The notes beneath the pieces were generated by a model that was not told where the DNA came from, did not search any database, and was given only the letters and a program-made list of their open reading frames with translations. Source: Candidatus Accumulibacter similis (GTDB lineage: Bacteria > Pseudomonadota > Gammaproteobacteria > Burkholderiales > Rhodocyclaceae). Taken from it: a stretch of DNA of 64,000 bases. Within the stretch, counting starts at the first letter, position 1, and every line of letters begins with the position of its first letter. The stretch covers positions 1-64,000 of the forward strand of contig CP054595.1 in assembly GCA_013347225.1 (NCBI GenBank), read 5' to 3'. Positions 42,957 to 51,922 of the stretch are shown here, piece after piece. The position numbers and the translations under genes were made by a program.

Positions 42957-43010
42957 GTTCACCTCCTGGTTTGTCAGTGCGGTCAAACGCTCATTTCCGC
43001 GCGCCTTGCG

Positions 43011-43931
43011 TCATTTCGGAAACATGAATTGCATCTGCGCGCGAACCTGCCAATTCGGCCCGAAGTCGGGGCGGACCACGTTGTAGTAGGCGGAAATCTG
43101 CGTATTCACCGGCACCTTTCCGAAATGAAAGATCTTGCCGACGCCGCCGCCCAGCGGCACGGTCCACTGCTGTCCGCTGTCCGCCGTCCAGTTGACCGTG
43201 AGGATCGGCGCAGATACGAGATATGCGCCGCCCGGGAAGTTGTAGTTGACGAACGGCTGGATCAGCCCGTTGCTGTACGAGCCCCCCTGCTTGCTGCTCG
43301 TCAGCGACCACAGGTTGTTGACGAGCACGCCATAGACCCATGGCTGCCCTTGGGCGAGATGCAGTACCACGACCGAGGGACCGAGACCCCAGTTCTTGTT
43401 GCCGAGCTCCGCATTGCTGTTCGTGGCTGCCTGCAGGATCGGTCCCACACCCCAGATGAGGTGCCCCGGCTTCGCCGGCGACAGGAAGGCCGTGAACTGC
43501 AGATCGCCGATCCCGCTGGTTGCGCTGTCGCCCGGCCCAAGCGACGGGTTCCAGACGACCGGCAGGATCGTACGCGTGATGATGTTCCAGTCCTTGTCGA
43601 TCTCGATCGGGATGACCGGCTGAATGTTCAGAATATTCTGGGTGCCCTTCTCCGGGCCGAAATTCAGATTGGTGTTGTTCTGGAACGGCACGCTGATGAC
43701 GTTGCCGACGGGATTCTGGGCGAGCTTGGCGAGTTCCTCCGCGCTCATGTCGGCTTGAGCGGCGGTTGCAGCGACACACAGCGCCAAGGCCGCGGACGTC
43801 TGCAGCGTTCTCTGAATGCAAGGGATGAAATTTTCTCTTGTCGGCGTTCGTGGCGACGGCTGGGGCGCGCCCGTCCCGGAACAGCCGCCTCGGTTCCATC
43901 GTTCGGCGGTTATCGTGTTGCCTTGCTTCAT
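43011..43931 (-). CDS. outer-membrane beta-barrel transporter-like protein
   Basis: A 306-residue protein with a signal peptide (TLQTSAALALCVAATAAQA) located about 50 residues in, so the true start may be later or non-ATG. The mature part has barrel-like alternation and ends in FMFPK with a Phe, as in outer-membrane proteins. Motifs include VGNVISVPFQNNTN, GIGDLQFTAFLSP and YGVLVNNLWSL. It probably lets a sulfated or phosphorylated substrate into the periplasm. A broken paralog lies at 38478-38780. Confidence 0.75.
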   Translation of the reverse strand: MKQGNTITAERWNRGGCSGTGAPQPSPRTPTRENFIPCIQRTLQTSAALALCVAATAAQADMSAEELAKLAQNPVGNVISVPFQNNTNLNFGPEKGTQNILNIQPVIPIEIDKDWNIITRTILPVVWNPSLGPGDSATSGIGDLQFTAFLSPAKPGHLIWGVGPILQAATNSNAELGNKNWGLGPSVVVLHLAQGQPWVYGVLVNNLWSLTSSKQGGSYSNGLIQPFVNYNFPGGAYLVSAPILTVNWTADSGQQWTVPLGGGVGKIFHFGKVPVNTQISAYYNVVRPDFGPNWQVRAQMQFMFPK

Positions 43932-43967
43932 GCCTTTATCGTTTGCACTCTCGGAACCGCCAAACAA

Positions 43968-45281
43968 CTACGTTGGAAACCAGATCGACGGCATTCGCGG
44001 CTGCGCCGCCGGGGACGCCGCCTTGAGGTCCCTCGCCATGCGCTCGGCGGTCGGCACCGCGTGCTCGAAAAACCGCTTTAGTCCCGGGCACAGGTAGTTC
44101 AGCCCGGGCTCGCCGTCCGGCGTGAGCACAATGCGGTTCTTCGGGCATTCGCCCCAGCAGTCGCGCAGGAACGCACAGTTGCGGCAATGCTTCGGCAGCT
44201 TCTCGGACTTGGCATAGGCGAATCGGACCTGCACCGGGTCGAACACCAGATCGCCGAGCGATTTTTCCCGCACGTTGCCCAGGCGAAATTTCGGATAGAC
44301 GTAGTGGTCGCAGGCGTAGACGCTGCCGTCGTGCTCGATCGCCACCCCTTTGCCGCAATTCTCGGCATAGATGCAAACCTGTGAAGGCAGGCCCAGGTGC
44401 TGCGCGACCAGCGTCTCGCAGAAGTTGACCAGCACCTTGCCCACGTCGCGGTGCAGCCACTCGTCCCAGACCTTGCACAGAAAGTAGCCGTAGTCGTCGG
44501 GGTCCACCGACCACGGCGTGACCACCGAGAGGGGATGGTCGGGTCGTGCCCGCGGCGTTCCCACTTGTGGCAGTCGCGAAGTCTCGATGTGGCCGGGTGC
44601 CGTGGTCTCGAATTGTTGCGGCTCGACGATGGGGATGAACTGGAGATAGGTCGCACCGACCTCCCGCCGCAGGAAGCGGTAGACGTCGAGCGGGCGCGAC
44701 GCGTTGTAGCGATGCACGCAGGTCAGCGTGTTGAACGGAACGCCGAACCTGCGCAGCATCTGCCCGGCCGCATAGACCTTGTCGAAAGTCGGCTCGCCGC
44801 GCTTGCTGACCCGGTACTTGTCGTGCCACTCGCGCGGGCCGTCGACCGACAGGCCGACCAGGAAACGGTTCGCCTTCAGGAACCGCGCCCAGTCCTCGTC
44901 GAGCAGCGTGCCATTGGTCTGCAGGTCGTTCTCGATCCGCTGCCCCGGCTTCGCATACTTGCGCTGCAGCGCAACGGCCTTTTCGAAGAAGGGGATGCCG
45001 AGCAGCGTGGGCTCGCCGCCCTGCCACGAGAACACCACCTCTTCGCCGGTAACGCTTTCGATGTAGTCCTTGACAAACGCTTCCAGTACCTGGTCGCTCA
45101 TGTGCCCAGGGCCAGGGCCGCCAGCGAGCTTCTCCTTGCTGAGGTAGAAGCAATAGGCGCAGTCGAGATTGCACGCCGAGCCCGCGGGCTTCGCCATGAC
45201 GTGAAAACGTCGCGTCGCCTTGTTTCCCAGCCACTGCGGGACGTGATACTTGTCGGCTGGCGCGCCGTCCGCGCGATTCAC
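43968..45281 (-). CDS. anaerobic-type sulfatase-maturating enzyme (radical SAM)
   Basis: A 437-residue radical SAM protein. CNLDCAYC (C37, C41, C44) binds the catalytic 4Fe-4S cluster. The C-terminal part has a SPASM set: CIYAENCGKG, ACDHYVYPKFR, then CRNCAFLRDCWGECPKNR. AKPAGSACNLDCAYCFYLSKE and SWQGGEPTLLG mark the anSME family. It should oxidise the Cys of the sulfatase to formylglycine before export, without oxygen. The start is a GTG. It is downstream of a short leader frame. Confidence 0.92.
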   Translation of the reverse strand: MNRADGAPADKYHVPQWLGNKATRRFHVMAKPAGSACNLDCAYCFYLSKEKLAGGPGPGHMSDQVLEAFVKDYIESVTGEEVVFSWQGGEPTLLGIPFFEKAVALQRKYAKPGQRIENDLQTNGTLLDEDWARFLKANRFLVGLSVDGPREWHDKYRVSKRGEPTFDKVYAAGQMLRRFGVPFNTLTCVHRYNASRPLDVYRFLRREVGATYLQFIPIVEPQQFETTAPGHIETSRLPQVGTPRARPDHPLSVVTPWSVDPDDYGYFLCKVWDEWLHRDVGKVLVNFCETLVAQHLGLPSQVCIYAENCGKGVAIEHDGSVYACDHYVYPKFRLGNVREKSLGDLVFDPVQVRFAYAKSEKLPKHCRNCAFLRDCWGECPKNRIVLTPDGEPGLNYLCPGLKRFFEHAVPTAERMARDLKAASPAAQPRMPSIWFPT

Positions 45282-45334
45282 GATGCGCTCCCGGTTCGGC
45301 GGGACTCGAACAGCAGTTGCTGCAGCGGCGTCAT
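45278..45334 (-). CDS. possible 18-residue leader frame
   Basis: ATG 45334 opens a short frame (MTPLQQLLFESRRTGSAS) with AGGAAAG seven bases upstream. Its TGA overlaps the GTG of the maturase (GTGA). It may serve to couple translation to that unusual start. Chance is possible. Confidence 0.35.
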   Translation of the reverse strand: MTPLQQLLFESRRTGSAS

Positions 45335-45428
45335 TTCGGCTTTCCTCGTTCGCGAGAGAGAGCTTGAGCGGGCGGTTGATAAAGCAGTTTTTACCCGTGC
45401 GCGAAGGCTACGGGAACTAGTCTTTGGT

Positions 45429-45827
45429 TCAGTTGGGGAGTACTCCGTGCGCCGACGGGTCCCGCGCCGGATCGGCCACGGCACGATGCACGGCCGCCAG
45501 CAGTGCATCGGTGGAGAACGGCTTGCGCAACAGGCACAGCGCTCCGGCTGCCCGCGCCGCGCGGTCGAGCGCGGGATCGTCGCTGGCGGTGATCAGCACG
45601 ACCGGCACCCGCAGGTTCTGCGCGCGCATGCGCACGTCCACCTCGAGGCCGGACAGGCCCGGGAGGCGAATGTCGAGAATTGCGCAGGCCGGCGAGCAGC
45701 TCGGCAGCGAGTCTAGGAACTCCTCGCCGCTCGCGAACGTTGCGACCTCATAGCCGGCCAAGCGCAGCGCCCGCCGCAGCATCGTGCGCACGGACACCTC
45801 ATCGTCCACGACTGCGATCAGCGGCAT
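45429..45827 (-). CDS. stand-alone receiver domain (response regulator)
   Basis: A 132-residue single receiver domain: AVVDDEVSVRTMLRRAL (acidic pair), ILDIRLPGLSG (phospho-Asp), VVLITASDD and LRKPFSTDALL. No output domain follows. A GGGGAA lies before ATG 45827, favouring it over 45839. It is transcribed in the same direction as the FixJ-like regulator, about 80 bases downstream of it. It may work as a phosphate sink or a phosphorelay partner. Confidence 0.85.
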   Translation of the reverse strand: MPLIAVVDDEVSVRTMLRRALRLAGYEVATFASGEEFLDSLPSCSPACAILDIRLPGLSGLEVDVRMRAQNLRVPVVLITASDDPALDRAARAAGALCLLRKPFSTDALLAAVHRAVADPARDPSAHGVLPN

Positions 45828-45909
45828 GGCATTCCCCATTGCGGGGATGCTAACGCCGTGGACCGCGGCCCGCCACTACCTTTTGGTTAAGTGCGCCCCA
45901 CCCGTGACT

Positions 45910-46575
45910 CTATTCCTTTCCGGGCGTCGCAGCCGTCCCGCGCGAAAGTCCTGGCGCCGACGGCTGCGCGGCCCTCGTCGAGCCGAGTTTTGCTACCATG
46001 TGCATCAGCTCGGCAACGGTGCGCGCACCCATTCGCTCCATGATCCGCGCGCGATGAAACTTGACCGTCTGCTCGACCACGCCCAGGTCGGCGGCAATCT
46101 GCTTGTTGAGCTTGCCGCCGACGAGCGCCGAAAGCACCTCGCGTTCCCGCGCGGTCAGCGAGCCGAATCGCTGCGCCAACTCCGCGGCCTCGTCCTCGGT
46201 CTGGCGGGCCACCGAGTCCTGCTCGATCGCCGCGCGCACGGCGGCAACCAGCGTCGCCGACGCTACGGGCTTGGTCAGGAAGTCCGCTGCCCCCGCCTTG
46301 ATGGCGCGCACCGACGTTGGAATGTCGCCGTAGCCGGTCAGAAAGACAATGGGCATCTGCTGCCCCTCCTCGGACAGCCGGCGCTGCAGCGCCAGGCCGT
46401 CCAACCCCGGCATCGTCACGTCCAGCACGATACAGCCGCGCGCCGTCGTGTCCGGTCGTGCCAGAAACGCCTCGGCCGATTCGTAGCCTCGGACCTCGAA
46501 GCCTTCCTCGCGCAGGACCCGGGACAGTGACCTTCGAACGCCTGGATCGTCGTCGACTAGAAAGACGGTGCGCAT
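45910..46575 (-). CDS. FixJ-like response regulator
   Basis: A 221-residue regulator. The receiver has FLVDDDPGVRRSL, IVLDVTMPGLDG (phospho-Asp), FLTGYGDIPTSV and FLTKPVA. The LuxR-type helix-turn-helix contains LTAREREVLSALVGGKLNKQ, then IAADLGVVEQTVKFHRARIMER. The stop of the kinase is 15 bases upstream, so both form an operon. It should be activated by that kinase and probably controls the sulfatase cluster or denitrification-type genes. Confidence 0.9.
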   Translation of the reverse strand: MRTVFLVDDDPGVRRSLSRVLREEGFEVRGYESAEAFLARPDTTARGCIVLDVTMPGLDGLALQRRLSEEGQQMPIVFLTGYGDIPTSVRAIKAGAADFLTKPVASATLVAAVRAAIEQDSVARQTEDEAAELAQRFGSLTAREREVLSALVGGKLNKQIAADLGVVEQTVKFHRARIMERMGARTVAELMHMVAKLGSTRAAQPSAPGLSRGTAATPGKE

Positions 46576-46590
46576 GTCGGTATCCCGCGA

Positions 46591-48894
46591 TCAGGCCGAC
46601 CCGGCCAACGGCAGCGTGAAGCAGAATGCGGCACCGCCTTCCGGGTTGTTCTCGGCGGCGAGCGTTCCGCGATGCGAGTTGATGATGGCCTTGCAGATGG
46701 CGAGCCCTACGCCTACCCCGTTCGCCTTCGTGGTCCAGAACGCATCGAAGACGCGAGGCAGGTCGCCGGCGGCGATGCCGGTCCCGCGATCCACGATGCA
46801 GACGCGGGCGTGCTCCGCTTCGGATGACGTGCGAACGACAACCGTCCGCCGGCCCGGATCGACCGCGGTCATCGCATCGGTGGCATTCAGGACGAGATTC
46901 AGCAGCACCTGCTGCAGATGCACGCGGCTGCCTCGAACCGCCGGCAGGGACGCCGCGAGTTCCAGGACGGGCGAGACCTTGCGCATCGTGAGCTCGGCGC
47001 GAAGCAGGTTGAGGGTCTCGCGCACGAGATCGTTGAGGTCGAGTTCCGACAACTCGATCTCGCCGCGCTTGTACAGCGCCCCGAGCCGCCGGATGACCTC
47101 CGCCGCGCGATTGTCCTCGGCGACGATGTCGTCCAGGATTTCGCGCAGATCCTCGATCGAGGCGTCCTTGCGGCCCAGCATCTTGCGCGCGGTTTCGGCG
47201 TTACCCAGGATTGCAGCGAGCGGCTGGTTGAGCTGGTGGGCGATCGCCGCGGACATCTGCCCCATCGTCGCAACGCGAGACAGGTGTGTCAGGGCCGCGC
47301 GGTCCGCCTCTGCCTGCAACTCGGCGGTCTTGCGCGCGGTGATGTCCATCTTTACCCCGGTCAGCGTATCGGAATCGGTGGCCGTACGCTGCCCGCGCGC
47401 GGCGTACCAGCGGATCTCGCCGTCAGGCTGACGCGCTCGGAACTCCACGTCGAGCTCCGTGTGATTTGCAGCGGCCCTGTGGGCAGCCAGGCCGAGCCGC
47501 TCGCGATCGGCCGGATGCACGGTCTGCAGGATGTGTTCGAAGCTCTCCGCCGTCCGCTGTGGCGGGTCCGCCCGTTCGCGCAGTCCGGCGTTCGCCGCGC
47601 TTCTGTCGCGGGCGAAATCCCACGAGAACGTGGTCAGCCGCGCTGCATCCGCCGCCAGGCGGACGCGCTCTTCGCTTTCCACAAGCGCCGCCGCCGTGCT
47701 CCGGCGACGCCTACGCTCGAAGAGAAGCGCTCCGATCAATACTGCCTGGGCAGACATCACCGCGGCGGCGATGATCGCCTGCTTGTGATAGGCCTCCCAG
47801 AACGTCGGCTCGCGAAACTGGATGACCGCGCTGGGTGGGATGTGGTCCGCGGCGATGTTCCATTTGCGAACCTGGCGCCAGTCGAGTTGCACCTGACTCG
47901 GAATCGCGGCGGGTATGGCGATCGACGATGCGGATGCGCCTTCCAGGAGGCCATCGACGATGATCCGCGCAGCCCTTCCCATCTGGCTAAACGCGGGCAT
48001 GCGCCCTCCGACGGCGCCCGTGCCGATCTGGCTCGAATAGAGCACGTACAGGGGGGCACCCGAAGCGCCCGCCATCATCGTCACGGAATCGCGCGGGTTC
48101 ACCGAGCGTCCGGCGCCGTCGGCGAAGTAGCCTGGCGTGAAGACGATCGTATCGCGCGTCAGCTTCGCGAGGCGTGCCCCGAGGTCTGATCCGGGCAGTC
48201 CCGCAAGATACTCGACCGGCAGGCCCGAACGAAGATTCTCCAGGTCAGCGCGTATGTCCATCTGGCGCTGGTGGTCCCAGTTGCTGGCGCCCGTGACGAC
48301 GACGAGGCGCCGCGCGTCCGGTTGCAGGCGCCGCGCGAGTTCGATCGTGCCCCGAATGTCGTAGTCGACCGGCACGCCGATGACGTCGGCCGGGAGGGCG
48401 AGCGTCTTCAGGACCCGTCGATCGACGCCGCCGTAAACGATCGGGACGCCCGGAAACATCTCGGCGCGACGGCGCAGCAGGAAAGCCAGCGCTCCGGCGC
48501 CGGCGCCGACGATGACCTGCGGGGGGCGCCCGGCGTACTTCTCTTTGAGATAGGCTGCGGTCCTGCTTTCGAACACGTCGCCGGCGGATTCGGGCGAGTC
48601 GAGGAATTCGGCGAAGAAATGCACATCTCGCGTTACCCCGTCCTTGGATGCTTCGTTGAATCCGCGGTCGAAGTCGATATTCCCCGGAAGCAGACGATTC
48701 TGGGAGTAGACAATCAGCACCTTCGCCTCGGATGTCTGGGCCGCTGCGTATGCCCCCGACACCGACATCCCCCAAGCCAGCACGATCACCGCGGCCAGCA
48801 TTGCGGATGCGAGCTTCGCGCCGGCCCCACGCGCTCGGCATGCGTGCCACCCGATTGCACGATCGCATGTTCGGAATGCAGCCGCTGCACCCAT
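46591..48894 (-). CDS. sensor histidine kinase with substrate-binding sensor
   Basis: A 767-residue kinase. A signal/anchor segment (LASAMLAAVIVLAWGMSV) precedes an ABC-type substrate-binding domain of about 280 residues (VLIVYSQNRLLPGNIDFDRG; VGRPPQVI-type strands). A membrane helix (AVMSAQAVLIGALLFERRRR) follows, then a PAS domain, then HisKA (AIAHQLNQPLAAILGNAE, phospho-His) and HATPase_c (LNLVLNATDAM; FWTTKANGVGVGLAI). The sensor is periplasmic and may bind a small organic ligand. ATG 48894 is chosen with doubt; 48801 is possible. Its upstream region ends in IS5 debris. Confidence 0.88.
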   Translation of the reverse strand: MGAAAAFRTCDRAIGWHACRARGAGAKLASAMLAAVIVLAWGMSVSGAYAAAQTSEAKVLIVYSQNRLLPGNIDFDRGFNEASKDGVTRDVHFFAEFLDSPESAGDVFESRTAAYLKEKYAGRPPQVIVGAGAGALAFLLRRRAEMFPGVPIVYGGVDRRVLKTLALPADVIGVPVDYDIRGTIELARRLQPDARRLVVVTGASNWDHQRQMDIRADLENLRSGLPVEYLAGLPGSDLGARLAKLTRDTIVFTPGYFADGAGRSVNPRDSVTMMAGASGAPLYVLYSSQIGTGAVGGRMPAFSQMGRAARIIVDGLLEGASASSIAIPAAIPSQVQLDWRQVRKWNIAADHIPPSAVIQFREPTFWEAYHKQAIIAAAVMSAQAVLIGALLFERRRRRSTAAALVESEERVRLAADAARLTTFSWDFARDRSAANAGLRERADPPQRTAESFEHILQTVHPADRERLGLAAHRAAANHTELDVEFRARQPDGEIRWYAARGQRTATDSDTLTGVKMDITARKTAELQAEADRAALTHLSRVATMGQMSAAIAHQLNQPLAAILGNAETARKMLGRKDASIEDLREILDDIVAEDNRAAEVIRRLGALYKRGEIELSELDLNDLVRETLNLLRAELTMRKVSPVLELAASLPAVRGSRVHLQQVLLNLVLNATDAMTAVDPGRRTVVVRTSSEAEHARVCIVDRGTGIAAGDLPRVFDAFWTTKANGVGVGLAICKAIINSHRGTLAAENNPEGGAAFCFTLPLAGSA

Positions 48895-48911
48895 CCCTGC
48901 CTGGCGCGGCA

Positions 48912-49150
48912 CGTTCAACTGCACCTGGGTGACGTCTCCAGGTTGGCAGCCGCAGCCACCATGGTGTGGATCAGACCGGCGTCGGCAGCTACGTCGATGG
49001 ACGCCGTCGTACCGAAGTGCCGTTGCTCGACTCCCTTGGACCGATGCACCTCGGGTTTGCAAGCCTTCTCGGCATTCTTGCTTGAAACTGCGACGGTGAT
49101 GAGCGTGGCGTCGACGTTCTTGCCTTCGCGCAGCAGAGGTCCGTTGTCGG
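48912..49150 (-). pseudogene. IS5-family transposase remnant, distal part
   Basis: The minus strand reads NGPLLREGKNVDATLITVAV, then SSKNAEKACKPEVHRSKGVEQRHFG and HTMVAAAANLGDV, the central DDE part of IS5-family transposases. It breaks off near the start of the kinase gene. It continues from the piece at 50422-50801 once the ISAs1 insertion is removed. Confidence 0.7.
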
Positions 49151-50421
49151 CAGGGCGATCGCATGAATCTTATACAAGACCCAGGAGTTGAGCCCGGAAG
49201 CTGTCGGAAGTTGCGGCGATGAGGCGCTGCACCTTGAGGCCGCCCTTGCGTTTGACCGGGGCGGTGCGTAGGAGGTCGAGGACGAACTGGCGCAGGACGG
49301 CAAGGTTGTGGGCAGAATGATCGGTACGCGTGCGCGCCTGGTCATCTCGGAGGACGACATCGATGCACCAGTGCAGACTGTTCTCGACACGCCAATGCTG
49401 GCGAACGGCGTAGTTCATTCGTTCGGCGTCCGGAGCGAGGCTGCTGAGATAAACGCGACGTTCGACGGAGGTCTTGCCAGCGATCGTCCGCTCGCTGGTG
49501 ATCATCGCGAAGGACTTCCGGTCTGGCCATCGTTCCGGCGCATGCAGGCAGTCGAGCTGGTCGAGGACGTGGCAGCGCCGCACCTCCAGACGTCCATGGT
49601 CTTTCTCGACGACTTCGTGAAACCGGTGCGGGGTCCGCTCCGGCGCGGCGTCAAAGGCGCTGACGAAATCTTCGATGGACTCGGCCAGGGTGGGCTGATT
49701 GTCCTTGACCGCCAGCACATAGTCGGCTCCGCGATCGCGAATGGTCTGCGCGATGTTGGGCTGCGTACCCATCGCGTCAAGCGTGACGATGCAGCCTTCC
49801 AGTGCCAGGGTGGTCAGCAGTTCCGGAATGGCCGTCTTCTCGTTCGACTTCGCAGCCGTCGCACGCTGTCCAAGGACCACGCCGGCCTCGGCGGCGACAG
49901 CGCTCACCAAGTGCAGCGGCGTCGCACCCGCTTGACCCGAACGACGACTCGTCTTGCCATCGATCGCGACGACTTCCTCGCGGCGCAACGTCGGCACGAC
50001 CTGGCCCACCCAGCGCAGGAAAGCCGCACCGAACTCCTCGGGATCGATCGCCGCGAACACCCGCCCGAACGTGTCATGGCAGGGAATGCCGTGCTCCAGT
50101 TTGAGATACTGGCGCAGCCAGTCGAGCTTCTCCTTCCCCCAGACCTCGATTTCGACGAAGCCATCCGCACCCGAGAGCACCGCGCACACCGCCACCACCA
50201 GCATCTCCACGAGGTCATGCTCGACCTTCTTCGCCTGCCGGCGATCCCGCACACCCACCCATACATCCATCAACCGAATCCCGCCTCCTGTCTCCATGGA
50301 AACTCCAAAAAGACAGAAAACTACACAAATCAATGAGCTGTGAACAGCCCCTTCGTAACTTCTTGAACGTAAACGACTATTTTCGAAGGGTAACGACCAT
50401 GGCATTCATGCGATCGCCCTG
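49151..50421 (-). mobile_element. ISAs1-family element (1271 bp)
   Basis: The ends are an 18-base perfect inverted repeat: CAGGGCGATCGCATGAAT at 49151-49168 and its complement at 50404-50421. The flanks are a ten-base duplication, CCGTTGTCGG at 49141-49150 and 50422-50431. It is inserted into the IS5-family transposase gene. Confidence 0.93.
49170..50297 (-). CDS. ISAs1-family transposase
   Basis: A 375-residue DDE transposase with VEHDLVEMLVVAVCAVLSGADGFVEIE near the start, VVAIDGKTSRRS (first Asp), VTLDAMGTQPNIAQ (second Asp) and VRQHWRVENSLHWCIDVVLRDD (Glu). ATG 50297 gives the usual length. The upstream in-frame extension to 50405 covers the terminal repeat. The gene is intact, so the element may be active. 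Confidence 0.93.
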   Translation of the reverse strand: METGGGIRLMDVWVGVRDRRQAKKVEHDLVEMLVVAVCAVLSGADGFVEIEVWGKEKLDWLRQYLKLEHGIPCHDTFGRVFAAIDPEEFGAAFLRWVGQVVPTLRREEVVAIDGKTSRRSGQAGATPLHLVSAVAAEAGVVLGQRATAAKSNEKTAIPELLTTLALEGCIVTLDAMGTQPNIAQTIRDRGADYVLAVKDNQPTLAESIEDFVSAFDAAPERTPHRFHEVVEKDHGRLEVRRCHVLDQLDCLHAPERWPDRKSFAMITSERTIAGKTSVERRVYLSSLAPDAERMNYAVRQHWRVENSLHWCIDVVLRDDQARTRTDHSAHNLAVLRQFVLDLLRTAPVKRKGGLKVQRLIAATSDSFRAQLLGLV

Positions 50422-50801
50422 CCGTTGTCGGCCAGGGGACCCTTGATGGCTTCGAAAATGCGCTCAACAAATTGGTGCTCGTCACGCAGTCCACAGATCT
50501 TGCGCAGCGTCAAGGCATCGAGGGTGCTCCCGCGAGCCAAGTTTATCCCGACGCAGCCTCGGATCGAGTGACTGGCATAGAGGGCGTTCTCGATTCCCTC
50601 GTCGCAGAGGCCGACGCGTTGCTGCGCCGGGTCCATGCGCAGCAGCGGTTCGAAGCCTACCGCCGGTCTGCCTTGACAGCCGCCTTTCGGGGACGCCCCA
50701 TCGACCTCAGCCACCAGCGCCGCCCTCAGTGTCCCCGGCCTCGATCGAGGCCGGAAACCGATCGCGTCGTGTTCGATTTTTCCTGTTGGTGTGCTCCACA
50801 T
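50422..50801 (-). pseudogene. IS5-family transposase remnant, N-terminal part
   Basis: The minus strand has RPAVGFEPLLRMDPAQQRVGL, DEGIENALYASHSIRGCVGINL and LDALTLRKICGL, which matches the N-terminal IS5-family pattern. The start region is degraded. The frame is cut by ISAs1 at 50421. Confidence 0.7.
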
Positions 50802-51220
50802 CGGAGAAGCTCAGTTGCACGGTGGCCGCCCGGCGACGCAAAGTGGCTATTCTCTCAGAGATGTGCAGAACCGACAAAGCGGTCTGAATACTGCCGACGT
50901 TTCCTTTGGTCGAGCGCTACGCAGAGAGGGACCTGAATGCCGTACAGAGATCTTCTAACCTGACCGTGTCCTTATGCGCGCGCGACTCCGCCACCGGCCA
51001 ACAAGAGCTCCCACTACCGACTGACGCTGCGCAGACGTAACCGTTCACTCCCCCTTCCCGCCAGTTGGCCACCAGCCCCCGCGGCCTCCGGACGAACGAC
51101 GGAGTTCGTGACCGCTGTGCGCCGGCGCGCATGCCGTCGTGGGCGATCAGACGATCCGCCCCATCGCTTTTCTCAACAGCTTACCGATGTGAGCTGAGAA
51201 ACCACATGCGCTGTAACCAA
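50802..51220. other. intergenic region without a supported gene
   Basis: About 420 bases between IS remnants. Short open frames here have no recognisable domain. I see no RNA gene or strong terminator. Confidence 0.4.
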
Positions 51221-51466
51221 TCACCCCCCTACCGAGGCGGCGGGCCAACGCGGCATCGGGAGTCCTTGGCGGCCGGCCTGAAGGGCGGCGGTGAGGTAAT
51301 CCCAGGCGGACGCCTTTCTTGCGCGACAAGTTTCGATGATGCTGGCGAGGAACGCAATCGCTCAAGCTTCTTGCTCGCTGCGGGTGCCGAAGCTCACGCG
51401 ACAAGCGATGACCCAGTGGCGTAACAGACGTTCGGCTGCATTGTTGGTGAGCGGCAGGCTGGCGCC
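51221..51466 (-). pseudogene. IS66-type transposase C-terminal fragment
   Basis: The minus strand reads PLTNNAAERLLRHWVIACRV and SFGTRSEQEA, meets a TGA at 51362-51364, then continues in frame with AIAFLASIIETCRARKASAW and DYLTAALQAGRQGLPMPRW. This is a truncated transposase end with an internal stop, of a different subgroup from the two IS66 copies above. Confidence 0.7.
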
Positions 51467-51583
51467 GAAGCTCACCTGGAAGTCGATTCGTCCAGCCTTC
51501 GGGTCGAAAGTGACCCGCTCGATCTGCCACGGAGGGACCAAGCCCAGCGCCTGGGTGAACAGCACTTCGATCAGCAGCGCAAA
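51467..51583 (-). pseudogene. ISL3-type transposase N-terminal fragment
   Basis: Upstream in the same frame is FALLIEVLFTQALGLVPPWQ, then IERVTFDPKAGRIDFQVSF, the start of ISL3 transposases. It joins the IS66-type end without a gap, so an illegitimate junction made a chimera. No catalytic core is left. Confidence 0.6.
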
Positions 51584-51646
51584 GCCACCATTCTCCTCCA
51601 GGCCGATGGCGGCTGTCTGCCACCATCGGCCTTGCGGAAGCGTTGG

Positions 51647-51717
51647 CGAGGGTACGGCGATGTCACGGGTTCGGCTTCGCCCGGACTTCGTCCGCCCCTG
51701 ACATCGCCGCACCCTCG
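51647..51717. repeat. long inverted repeat (cruciform)
   Basis: Two arms of 23 bases, 51647-51669 and 51695-51717, are complementary at 21 positions. A 25-base spacer lies between them. The core is CGGCGATGTCA / TGACATCGCCG. It may be a REP-like or MITE-type sequence left by an element. Confidence 0.65.
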
Positions 51718-51854
51718 ATGCCCCTCCGCATACGCCGTTTCCACACGAAACGACATAGAACACGAAATGACCGCGTCTGTGCCGCCGAAGCGTACGACCG
51801 TCTCCAATGCGTTGGCGGCCTATCATGGCGCTATCCGCACTTTTCCGCTCATAC

Positions 51855-51917
51855 CCTCACCAGTACTCACATGCTCCGATAGCGAGTTGTGATCCAGGGT
51901 GCGATTGCACCACCACA
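51855..51917. repeat. 63-bp conserved element, copy 2
   Basis: Second copy of the segment at 26103-26165 with three mismatches, 25.7 kb away in the same orientation. Again a terminator-like hairpin follows within six bases. Confidence 0.75.
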
Positions 51918-51922
51918 AAGAG

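Noticed and set aside
41736..44081. A 778-codon plus-strand frame opposite the small secreted proteins
   Set aside because: The minus-strand genes have signal peptides and ribosome sites; the plus frame has none.
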